From Henricia sp. BOLD:AAB3569 (lineage: Eukaryota > Echinodermata > Asteroidea > Spinulosida > Echinasteridae): 64,000 nt of DNA. Where the stretch lies: contig JBBELK010000937.1 in NCBI GenBank assembly GCA_037783545.1, forward strand, positions 310,001-374,000. The letters are read 5' to 3'. Under the pieces are notes generated by a model that saw only the letters and a program-made list of their open reading frames with translations, was not told where the DNA came from and ran no database searches. The position numbers and the translations under genes are program-made. Below, one piece after another: positions 13,801 through 24,850 of this stretch; within the stretch, counting starts at the first letter, position 1, and the number at the start of each line of letters is the position of its first letter.

Positions 13801-14415
13801 ACGTCAGCAAATTGGAGGTTGAAAAATGTTCCGACGGACTTCAAATTTTGCATGCTCCAAACTCTCTATATTGCGCACTTGTCCTAAAAAATTGACAGAC
13901 TTTCGCCGGGAAATGGCAGAGAAATTTCAAAGTTTAGGGAAAACTGGGTTGGGGCTTCCTGACTGCTCACGCAAACCGTGGCTGTCTGTACACATCTCTT
14001 TGGTGTACTCCTGAGTCGTGCGCATGCTCAGTCCTTCGGACTGTCGTTGACGCACCCCAGTTTGGCTCGGCAATTTGGTCAAAGTGTGGTCCAAACGTCG
14101 GCAAATTTGGAGGTCGAAAAATGTTCCGACGAACTTCAAATTTTGCATGCTCCAAACTCTCTATATTGCGCACTTGTCCTACAAAATTGAAAGACTTTCG
14201 CCCGGAAATGGCAGAGAAATTTCAAAGTTTAGGGAAAACTGAGTTGGGGCTTCCTGACTGCTCACGCCAACCCTGGCTGTCTGTACACACCTCTTTGGTG
14301 TACTCCTGAGTCGTGCGCATGCTCAGTCCTTCGGACTGTCGTTGACGCACCCCAGTTTGGCTCGGCAATTTGGTCAAAGTGTGGTCCAAACGTCGGCAAA
14401 TTTGGAGGTCGAAAA
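10880..14415. repeat. Tandem duplication of a six-monomer block (unit 1768 bp, two copies)
   Basis: Copy one is about 10880-12647 and copy two about 12648-14415. Shared rare markers at 1768-bp offset include the CTACAAAATTGAAAG plus CGCCCGGAAATGG monomer that opens each copy, the GGAGGTGG anchor flank, CACGAAAACCGTGGCTGTCGTACAC with a one-base deletion (near 11335 and 13103), GAACTACAAA plus TTTATGG (from 11764 and 13532), and the 294-bp monomer. Outside the block the order of variants no longer matches. The two copies look virtually identical, which points to a recent unequal crossover or, less likely, an assembly duplication. Confidence 0.85.
12353..12942. repeat. Pair of monomers of the CTACAAAATTGAAAG / CGCCCGG haplotype
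   Basis: This haplotype combines CCTACAAAATTGAAAG, TTTCGCCCGGAAATGG, AAAACTGAGTTGGGG and CACGCCAACCCTGG in one unit. It occurs in the monomers starting at 10880, 12353, 12648, 14121, 15595, 19723 and 21198. Here two stand side by side. Relatives at 17954, 18249 and 25328 carry CTACAAAATTGAAAG but CGCCGGG, so they may be intermediates or recombinants. None occurs beyond about 25.6 kb. Confidence 0.8.
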
Positions 14416-16479
14416 ATGTTCCGACGAACTTCAAATTTTGCATGCTCCAAACTCTCTATATTGCGCACTTGTCCTAAAAAATTGACAGACTTTCGCCGGG
14501 AAATGGCAGAGAAATTTCAAAGTTTAGGGAAAACTGGGTTGGGGCTTCCTGACTGCTCACGCAAACCGTGGCTGTCTGTACACATCTCTTTGGTGTACTC
14601 CTGAGTCGTGCGCATGCTCAGTCCTTCGGACTGTCGTTGACGCACCCCAGTTTGGCTCGGCAATTTGGTCAAAGTGTGGTCCAAACGTCGGCAAATTTGG
14701 AGGTCGAAAAATGTTCCGACGAACTTCAAATTTTGCATGCTCCAAACTCTCTATATTGCGCACTTGTCCTAAAAAATTGACAGACTTTCGCCGGGAAATG
14801 GCAGAGAAATGTCAAAGTCTAGGGAAAACTGGGTTGGGGCTTCCTGACTGCTCACGCAAACCGTGGCTGTCTGTACACACCTCTTTGGTGTACTCATGAG
14901 TCGTGCGCATGCTCAGTCCTTCGGACTGTCGTTGACGCACCCCAGTTTGGCTCGGCAATTTGGTCAAAGTGTGGTCCAAACGTCGGCAAATTTGGAGGTC
15001 GAAAAATGTTCCGACGAACTTCAAATTTTGCATGCTCCAAACTCTCTATATTGCGCACTTGTCCTAACAAATTGACAGACTTTCGCCGGGAAATGGCAGA
15101 GAAATTTCAAAGTTTAGGGAAAACTGGGTTGGGGCTTCCTGACTGCTCACGCCAACCCTGGCTGTCTGTACACACCTCTTTGGTGTACTCCTGAGTCGTG
15201 CGCATGCTCAGTCCTTCGGACTGTCGTTGACGCACCCCAGTTTTGCTCGGCAATTTGGTCAAAGTGTGGTCCAAACGTCAGCAAATTGGAGGTTGAAAAA
15301 TGTTCCGACGGACTTCAAATTTTGCATGCTCCAAACTCTCTATATTGCGCACTTGTCCTAAAAAATTGACAGACTTTCGCCGGGAAATGGCAGAGAAATT
15401 TCAAAGTTTAGGGAAAACTGGGTTGGGGCTTCCTGACTGCTCACGCAAACCGTGGCTGTCTGTACACATCTCTTTGGTGTACTCCTGAGTCGTGCGCATG
15501 CTCAGTCCTTCGGACTGTCGTTGACGCACCCCAGTTTGGCTCGGCAATTTGGTCAAAGTGTGGTCCAAACGTCGGCAAATTTGGAGGTCGAAAAATGTTC
15601 CGACGAACTTCAAATTTTGCATGCTCCAAACTCTCTATATTGCGCACTTGTCCTACAAAATTGAAAGACTTTCGCCCGGAAATGGCAGAGAAATTTCAAA
15701 GTTTAGGGAAAACTGAGTTGGGGCTTCCTGACTGCTCACGCCAACCCTGGCTGTCTGTACACACCTCTTTGGTGTACTCCTGAGTCGTGCGCATGCTCAG
15801 TCCTTCGGACTGTCGTTGACGCACCCCAGTTTGGCTCGGCAATTTGGTCAAAGTGTGGTCCAAACGTCGGCAAATTTGGAGGTCGAAAAATGTTCCAACG
15901 AACTTCAAATTTTGCATGCTCCAAACTCTCTATATTGCGCACTTGTCCTAAAAAATTGACAGACTTTCGCCGGGAAATGGCAGAGAAATTTCAAAGTTTA
16001 GGGAAAACTGGGTTGGGGCTTCCTGACTGCTCACGCAAACCGTGGCTGTCTGTACACATCTCTTTGGTGTACTCCTGAGTCGTGCGCATGCTCAGTCCTT
16101 CGGACTGTCGTTGACGCACCCCAGTTTGGCTCGGCAATTTGGTCAAAGTGTGGTCCAAACGTCGGCAAATTTGGAGGTCGAAAAATGTTCCGACGAACTT
16201 CAAATTTTGCATGCTCCAAACTCTCTATATTGCGCACTTGTCCTAAAAAATTGACAGACTTTCGTCGGGAAATGGCAGAGAAATGTCAAAGTCTAGGGAA
16301 AACTGGGTTGGGGCTTCCTGACTGCTCACGCAAACCGTGGCTGTCTGTACACACCTCTTTGGTGTACTCATGAGTCGTGCGCATGCTCAGTCCTTCGGAC
16401 TGTCGTTGACGCACCCCAGTTTGGCTCGGCAATTTGGTCAAAGTGTGGTCCAAACGTCGGCAAATTTGGAGGTCGAAAA
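13826..16479. repeat. Nine-monomer segmental duplicate, copy one (partner 19428-22081)
   Basis: The order of monomer variants from 13826 is reproduced from 19428 at an offset of 5602 bp (19 monomers): a plain unit, the CGCCCGG haplotype, two plain units, GAAATGTCAAAGTCTAGGG with TACTCATGAG, CCTAACAAATTG with the 294-bp unit, plain, CGCCCGG again, the CCAACGAAC anchor, then a GAAATGTC unit. The match stops at both sides (13532 and 19134 differ, as do 16480 and 22082). The copies are separated by unrelated haplotypes, so this is not simple tandem duplication. Confidence 0.8.
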
Positions 16480-19427
16480 ATGTTCCGACGAACTTCAAAT
16501 TGTGCATGCTCCAAACTCTCTATATTGCGCACTTGTCCTAACAAATTGACAGACTTTCGCCGGGAAATGGCAGAGAAATTTCAAAGTTTAGGGAAAACTG
16601 GGTTGGGGCTTCCTGACTGCTCACGCCAACCCTGGCTGTCTGTACACACCTCTTTGGTGTACTCCTGAGTCGTGCGCATGCTCAGTCCTTCGGACTGTCG
16701 TTGACGCACCCCAGTTTGGCTCGGCAATTTGGTCAAAGTGTGGTCCAAACGTCGGCAAATTTGGAGGTGGAAAAATGTTCCGACGAACTTCAAATTTTGC
16801 ATGCTCCAAACTCTCTATATTGCGCACTTGTCCTAAAATATTGACAGACTTTCGCCGGGAAATGGCAGAGAAATTTCAAAGTTTAGGGAAAACTGGGTTG
16901 GGGCTTCCTGACTGCTCACGCAAACCGTGGCTGTCTGTACACATCTCTTTGGTGTACTCCTGAGTCGTGCGCATGCTCAGTCCTTCGGACTGTCGTTGAC
17001 GCACCCCAGTTTGGCTCGGCAATTTGGTCAAAGTGTGGTCCAAACGTCGGCAAATTTGGAGGTTGAAAAATGTTCCGACGAACTTCAAATTGTGCATGTT
17101 CCAAACTCTCTATATTGCGCACTTGTCCTAAAAAATTGACAGACTTTCGCAGGGAAATGGCAGAGAAATTTCAAAGTTTAGGGAAAACTGGGTTGGGGCT
17201 TCCTGACTGCTCACGCAAACCGTGGCTGTCTGTACACATCTCTTTGGTGTACTCCTGAGTCGTGCGCATGCTCAGTCCTTCGGACTGTCGTTGACGCACC
17301 CCAGTTTGGCTCGGCAATTTGGTCAAAGTGTGGTCCAAACGTCGGCAAATTTGGAGGTCGAAAAATGTTCCGACGAACTTCAAATTTTGCATGCTCCAAA
17401 CTCTCTATATTGCGCACTTGTCCTAAAAAATTGACAGACTTTCGCCGGGAAATGGCAGAGAAATGTCAAAGTCTAGGGAAAACTGGGTTTGGGCTTCCTG
17501 ACTGCTCACGCAAACCGTGGCTGTCTGTACACACCTCTTTGGTGTACTCATGAGTCGTGCGCATGCTCAGTCCTTCGGACTGTCGTTGACGCACCCCAGT
17601 TTGGCTCGGCAATTTGGTCAAAGTGTGGTCCAAACGTCGGCAAATTTGGAGGTCGAAAAATGTTCCGACGAACTACAAATTGTGCATGCTCCAAACTCTC
17701 TATATTGCGCACTTGTCCTAAAAAATTGACAGACTTTCGCCGGGAAATGGCAGAGAAATTTCAAAGTTTATGGAAAACTGGGTTGGGGCTTCCTGACTGC
17801 TCACGCAAACCGTGGCTGTCTGTACACACCTCTTTGGTGTACTCCTGAGTCGTGCGCATGCTCAGTCCTTCGGACTGTCGTTGACGCACCCCAGTTTTGC
17901 TCGGCAATTTGGTCAAAGTGTGGTCCAAACGTCAGCAAATTGGAGGTTGAAAAATGTTCCGACGGACTTCAAATTTTGCATGCTCCAAACTCTCTATATT
18001 GCGCACTTGTCCTACAAAATTGAAAGACTTTCGCCGGGAAAGGGCAGAGAAATTTCAAAGTTTAGGGAAAACTGGGTTGGGGCTTCCTGACTGCTCACGC
18101 CAACCCTGGCTGTCTGTACACACCTCTTTGGTGTACTCCTGAGTCGTGCGCATGCTCAGTCCTTCGGACTGTCGTTGACGCACCCCAGTTTGGCTCGGCA
18201 ATTTGGTCAAAGTGTGGTCCAAACGTCGGCAAATTTGGAGGTCGAAAACTGTTCCGACGAACTTCAAATTTTGCATGCTCCAAACTCTCTATATTGCGCA
18301 CTTGTCCTACAAAATTGAAAGACTTTCGCCGGGAAATGGCAGAGAAATTTCAAAGTTTAGGGAAAACTGGGTTGGGGCTTCCTGACTGCTCACGCCAACC
18401 CTGGCTGTCTGTACACACCTCTTTGGTGTACTCCTGAGTCGTGCGCATGCTCAGTCCTTCGGACTGTCGTTGACGCACCCCAGTTTGGCTCGGCAATTTG
18501 GTCAAAGTGTGGTCCAAACGTCGGCAAATTTGGAGGTCGAAAAATGTTCCGACGAACTTCAAATTTTGCATGCTCCAAACTCTCTATATTGCGCACTTGT
18601 CCTAAAAAATTGACAGACTTTCGCCGGGAAATGGCAGAGAAATTTCAAAGTTTAGGGAAAACTGGGTTGGGGCTTCCTGACTGCTCACGCAAACCGTGGC
18701 TGTCTGTACACATCTCTTTGGTGTACTCCTGAGTCGTGCGCATGCTCAGTCATTCGGACTGTCGTTGACGCACCCCAGTTTGGCTCGGCAATTTGGTCAA
18801 AGTGTGGTCCAAACGTCGGCAAATTTGGAGGTCGAAAAATGTTCCGACGAACTTCAAATTTTGCATGCTCCAAACTCTCTATATTGCGCACTTGTCCTAA
18901 AAAATTGACAGACTTTCGCCGGGAAATGGCAGAGAAATTTCAAAGTTTAGGGAAAACTGGGTTGGGGCTTCCTGACTGCTCACGCAAACCGTGGCTGTCT
19001 GTACACATCTCTTTGGTGTACTCCTGAGTCGTGCGCATGCTCAGTCCTTCGGACTGTCGTTGACGCACCCCAGTTTGGCTCGGCAATTTGGTCAAAGTGT
19101 GGTCCAAACGTCGGCAAATTTGGAGGTCGAAAAATGTTCCGACGAACTTCAAATTTTGCATGCTCCAAACTCTCTATATTGCGCACTTGTCCTAAAAAAT
19201 TGACAGACTTTCGCCGGGAAATGGCAGAGAAATGTCAAAGTCTAGGGAAAACTGGGTTGGGGCTTCCTGACTGCTCACGCAAACCGTGGCTGTCTGTACA
19301 CACCTCTTTGGTGTACTCATGAGTCGTGCGCATGCTCAGTCCTTCGGACTGTCGTTGACGCACCCCAGTTTTGCTCGGCAATTTGGTCAAAGTGTGGTCC
19401 AAACGTCAGCAAATTGGAGGTTGAAAA

Positions 19428-22081
19428 ATGTTCCGACGGACTTCAAATTTTGCATGCTCCAAACTCTCTATATTGCGCACTTGTCCTAAAAAATTGACAG
19501 ACTTTCGCCGGGAAATGGCAGAGAAATTTCAAAGTTTAGGGAAAACTGGGTTGGGGCTTCCTGACTGCTCACGCAAACCGTGGCTGTCTGTACACATCTC
19601 TTTGGTGTACTCCTGAGTCGTGCGCATGCTCAGTCCTTCGGACTGTCGTTGACGCACCCCAGTTTGGCTCGGCAATTTGGTCAAAGTGTGGTCCAAACGT
19701 CGGCAAATTTGGAGGTCGAAAAATGTTCCGACGAACTTCAAATTTTGCATGCTCCAAACTCTCTATATTGCGCACTTGTCCTACAAAATTGAAAGACTTT
19801 CGCCCGGAAATGGCAGAGAAATTTCAAAGTTTAGGGAAAACTGAGTTGGGGCTTCCTGACTGCTCACGCCAACCCTGGCTGTCTGTACACACCTCTTTGG
19901 TGTACTCCTGAGTCGTGCGCATGCTCAGTCCTTCGGACTGTCGTTGACGCACCCCAGTTTGGCTCGGCAATTTGGTCAAAGTGTGGTCCAAACGTCGGCA
20001 TATTTGGAGGTCGAAAAATGTTCCGACGAACTTCAAATTTTGCATGCTCCAAACTCTCTATATTGCGCACTTGTCCTAAAAAATTGACAGACTTTCGCCG
20101 GGAAATGGCAGAGAAATTTCAAAGTTTAGGGAAAACTGGGTTGGGGCTTCCTGACTGCTCACGCAAACCGTGGCTGTCTGTACACATCTCTTTGGTGTAC
20201 TCCTGAGTCGTGCGCATGCTCAGTCCTTCGGACTGTCGTTGACGCACCCCAGTTTGGCTCGGCAATTTGGTCAAAGTGTGGTCCAAACGTCGGCAAATTT
20301 GGAGGTCGAAAAATGTTCCGACGAACTTCAAATTTTGCATGCTCCAAACTCTCTATATTGCGCACTTGTCCTAAAAAATTGACAGACTTTCGCCGGGAAA
20401 TGGCAGAGAAATGTCAAAGTCTAGGGAAAACTGGGTTGGGGCTTCCTGACTGCTCACGCAAACCGTGGCTGTCTGTACACACCTCTTTGGTGTACTCATG
20501 AGTCGTGCGCATGCTCAGTCCTTCGGACTGTCGTTGACGCACCCCAGTTTGGCTCGGCAATTTGGTCAAAGTGTGGTCCAAACGTCGGCAAATTTGGAGG
20601 TCGAAAAATGTTCCGACGAACTTCAAATTTTGCATGCTCCAAACTCTCTATATTGCGCACTTGTCCTAACAAATTGACAGACTTTCGCCGGGAAATGGCA
20701 GAGAAATTTCAAAGTTTAGGGAAAACTGGGTTGGGGCTTCCTGACTGCTCACGCCAACCCTGGCTGTCTGTACACACCTCTTTGGTGTACTCCTGAGTCG
20801 TGCGCATGCTCAGTCCTTCGGACTGTCGTTGACGCACCCCAGTTTTGCTCGGCAATTTGGTCAAAGTGTGGTCCAAACGTCAGCAAATTGGAGGTTGAAA
20901 AATGTTCCGACGGACTTCAAATTTTGCATGCTCCAAACTCTCTATATTGCGCACTTGTCCTAAAAAATTGACAGACTTTCGCCGGGAAATGGCAGAGAAA
21001 TTTCAAAGTTTAGGGAAAAACTGGGTTGGGGCTTCCTGACTGCTCACGCAAACCGTGGCTGTCTGTACACATCTCTTTGGTGTACTCCTGAGTCGTGCGC
21101 ATGCTCAGTCCTTCGGACTGTCGTTGACGCACCCCAGTTTGGCTCGGCAATTTGGTCAAAGTGTGGTCCAAACGTCGGCAAATTTGGAGGTCGAAAAATG
21201 TTCCGACGAACTTCAAATTTTGCATGCTCCAAACTCTCTATATTGCGCACTTGTCCTACAAAATTGAAAGACTTTCGCCCGGAAATGGCAGAGAAATTTC
21301 AAAGTTTAGGGAAAACTGAGTTGGGGCTTCCTGACTGCTCACGCCAACCCTGGCTGTCTGTACACACCTCTTTGGTGTACTCCTGAGTCGTGCGCATGCT
21401 CAGTCCTTCGGACTGTCGTTGACGCACCCCAGTTTGGCTCGGCAATTTGGTCAAAGTGTGGTCCAAACGTCGGCAAATTTGGAGGTCGAAAAATGTTCCA
21501 ACGAACTTCAAATTTTGCATGCTCCAAACTCTCTATATTGCGCACTTGTCCTAAAAATTGACAGACTTTCGCCGGGAAATGGCAGAGAAATTTCAAAGTT
21601 TAGGGAAAACTGGGTTGGGGCTTCCTGACTGCTCACGCAAACCGTGGCTGTCTGTACACATCTCTTTGGTGTACTCCTGAGTCGTGCGCATGCTCAGTCC
21701 TTCGGACTGTCGTTGACGCACCCCAGTTTGGCTCGGCAATTTGGTCAAAGTGTGGTCCAAACGTCGGCAAATTTGGAGGTCGAAAAATGTTCCGACGAAC
21801 TTCAAATTTTGCATGCTCCAAACTCTCTATATTGCGCACTTGTCCTAAAAAATTGACAGACTTTCGCCGGGAAATGGCAGAGAAATGTCAAAGTTTAGGG
21901 AAAACTGGGTTTGGGCTTCCTGACTGCTCACGCAAACCGTGGCTGTCTGTACACACCTCTTTGGTGTACTCATGAGTCGTGCGCATGCTCAGTCCTTCGG
22001 ACTGTCGTTGACGCACCCCAGTTTGGCTCGGCAATTTGGTCAAAGTGTGGTCCAAACGTCGGCAAATTTGGAGGTCGAAAA
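19428..22081. repeat. Nine-monomer segmental duplicate, copy two (partner 13826-16479)
   Basis: This is the partner of the block at 13826, with the same order of rare variants. Private differences are few: a one-base insertion (GGGAAAAACTGGG near 21018), a one-A deletion (CCTAAAAATTG near 21553), GGCATATTTGG near 20000 and TTTAGGG instead of CTAGGG near 21897. These show that the copies have started to diverge and are not exact assembly duplicates. Confidence 0.8.
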
Positions 22082-22089
22082 ATGTTCCG

Positions 22090-23100
22090 ACGAACTTCAA
22101 ATTTTGCATGCTCCAAACTCTCTATATTGCGCACTTGTCCTAAAAAATTGACAGACTTTCGCGGGGAAATGGCAGAGAAATGTCAAAGTTTAGGGAAAAC
22201 TGGGTTGGGGCTTCCTGACTGCTCACGCAAACCGTGGCTGTCTGTACACACCTCTTTGGTGTACTCCTGAGTCGTGCGCATGCTCAGTCCTTCGGACTGT
22301 CGTTGACGCACCCCAGTTTGGCTCGGAAATTTGGTCAAAGTGTGGTCCAAACGTCGGCAAATTTGGAGGTCGAAATATGTTCCGACGAACTTCAAATTTT
22401 GCATGCTCCAAACTCTCTATATTGCGCACTTGTCCTAAAAAAATTGACAGACTTTCGCCGGGAAATGGCAGAGAAATTTCAAAGTTTAGGGAAAACTGGG
22501 TTCGGGCTTCCTGACTGCTCACGCAAACCGTGGCTGTCTGTACACACCTCTTTGGTGTACTCCTGAGTCGTGCGCATGCTCAGTCCTTCGGACTGTCGTT
22601 GACGCACCCCAGTTTGGCTCGGCAATTTGGTCAAAGTGTGGTCCAAACGTCGGCAAATTTGGAGGTCGAAAAATGTTCCGACGAACTTCAAATTTTGCAT
22701 GCTCCAAACTCTCTATATTGCGCACTTGTCCTAAAAAATTGACAGACTTTCGCCGGGAAATGGCAGAGAAATTTTAAAGTTTAGGGAAAACTGGGTTGGG
22801 GCTTCCTGACTGCTCACGCAAACCGTGGCTGTCTGTACACATCTCTTTGGTGTACTCCTGAGTCGTGCGCATGCTCAGTCCTTCGGACTGTCGTTGACGC
22901 ACCCCAGTTTGGCTCGGCAATTTGGTCAAAGTGTGGTCCAAACGTCGGCAAATTTGGAGGTGGAAAAATGTTCCGACGAACTTCAAATTTTGCATGCTCC
23001 AAACTCTCTATATTGCGCACTTGTCCTAAAAAATTGACAGACTTTCGCCGGGAAATGGCAGAGAAATGTCAAAGTTTAGGGAAAACTGGGTTGGGGCTTC
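22090..23100. repeat. Segmental duplicate with partner 26517-27530 (offset 4427 bp)
   Basis: A chain of rare variants occurs in the same order in both places: TCGCGGGGAAATGG (near 22160 and 26587), GCTCGGAAATTTGG (near 22325 and 26751), GAAATATGTTCC (near 22375 and 26802), seven-A CCTAAAAAAATTG with GGGTTCGGGC, AGAAATTTTAAAG (near 22770 and 27197) and the GGAGGTGG flank. Edges are approximate because neighbouring monomers are nearly identical. Confidence 0.75.
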
Positions 23101-24850
23101 CTGACTGCTCACGCAAACCGTGGCTGTCTGTACACACCTCTTTGGTGTACTCCTGAGTCGTGCGCATGCTCAGTCCTTCGGACTGTCGTTGACGCACCCC
23201 AGTTTGGCTCGGCAATTTGGTCAAAGTGTGGTCCAAACGTCGGCAAATTTGGAGGTCGAAAAATGTTCCGACGAACTTCAAATTTTGCATGCTCCAAACT
23301 CTCTATATTGCGCACTTGTCCTAAAAAATTGACAGACTTTCGCCGGGAAATGGCAGAGAAATTTCAAAGTTTAGGGAAAACTGGGTTGGGGCTTCCTGAC
23401 TGCTCACGCAAACCGTGGCTGTCTGTACACACCTCTTTGGTGTACTCCTGAGTCGTGCGCATGCTCAGTCCTTCGGACTGTCGTTGACGCACCCCAGTTT
23501 GGCTAGGCAATTTGGTCAAAGTGTGGTCCAAACGTCGGCAAATTTGGAGGTGGAAAAATGTTCCGACGAACTTCAAATTTTGCATGCTCCAAACTCTCTA
23601 TATTGCGCACTTGTCCTAAAAAATTGACAGACTTTCGCCGGGAAATGGCAGAGAAATGTCAAAGTTTAGGGAAAACTGGGTTGGGGCTTCCTGACTGCTC
23701 ACGCAAACCGTGGCTGTCTGTACACACCTCTTTGGTGTACTCCTGAGTCGTGCGCATGCTCAGTCCTTCGGACTGTCGTTGACGCACCCCAGTTTGGCTC
23801 GGCAATTTGGTCAAAGTGTGGTCCAAACGTCGGCAAATTTGGAGGTCGAAAAATGTTCCGACGAACTTCAAATTTTGCATGCTCCAAACTCTCTATATTG
23901 CGCACTTGTCCTAAAAAATTGACAGACTTTCGCCGGGAAATGGCAGAGAAATTTTAAAGTTTAGGGAAAACTGGGTTGGGGCTTCCTGACTGCTCACGCA
24001 AACCGTGGCTGTCTGTACACATCTCTTTGGTGTACTCCTGAGTCGTGCGCATGCTCAGTCCTTCGGACTGTCGTTGACGCACCCCAGTTTGGCTCGGCAA
24101 TTTGGTCAAAGTGTGGTCCAAACGTCGGCAAATTTGGAGGTGGAAAAATGTTCCGACGAACTTCAAATTTTGCATGCTCCAAACTCTCTATATTGCGCAC
24201 TTGTCCTAAAAAATTGACAGACTTTCGCCGGGAAATGGCAGAGAAATGTCAAAGTTTAGGGAAAACTGGGTTGGGGCTTCCTGACTGCTCACGCAAACCG
24301 TGGCTGTCTGTACACACCTCTTTGGTGTACTCCTGAGTCGTGCGCATGCTCAGTCCTTCGGACTGTCGTTGACGCACCCCAGTTTGGCTCGGCAATTTGG
24401 TCAAAGTGTGGTCCAAACGTCGGCAAATTTGGAGGTCGAAAAATGTTCCGACGAACTTCAAATTTTGCATGCTCCAAACTCTCTATATTGCGCACTTGTC
24501 CTAAAAAATTGACAGACTTTCGCCGGGAAATGGCAGAGAAATTTCAAAGTTTAGGGAAAACTGGGTTGGGGCTTCCTGACTGCTCACGCAAACCGTGGCT
24601 GTCTGTACACACCTCTTTGGTGTACTCCTGAGTCGTGCGCATGCTCAGTCCTTCGGACTGTCGTTGACGCACCCCAGTTTGGCTAGGCAATTTGGTCAAA
24701 GTGTGGTCCAAACGTCGGCAAATTTGGAGGTGGAAAAATGTTCCGACGAACTTCAAATTTTGCATGCTCCAAACTCTCTATATTGCGCACTTGTCCTAAA
24801 AAATTGACAGACTTTCGCCGGGAAATGGCAGAGAAATGTCAAAGTTTAGG
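22520..24850. repeat. Tandem duplication of a four-monomer block (unit 1180 bp, two copies)
   Basis: Markers repeat at exactly 1180 bp: AGAAATTTTAAAG at 22769 and 23949, GGCTAGGCAA at 23501 and 24681, and the alternating GAGGTGG/GAGGTCG flanks. The block is therefore a four-unit higher-order repeat present twice in tandem, about 22.5-23.7 and 23.7-24.85 kb. The first copy overlaps the segment also duplicated at 26.5 kb. Confidence 0.8.
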
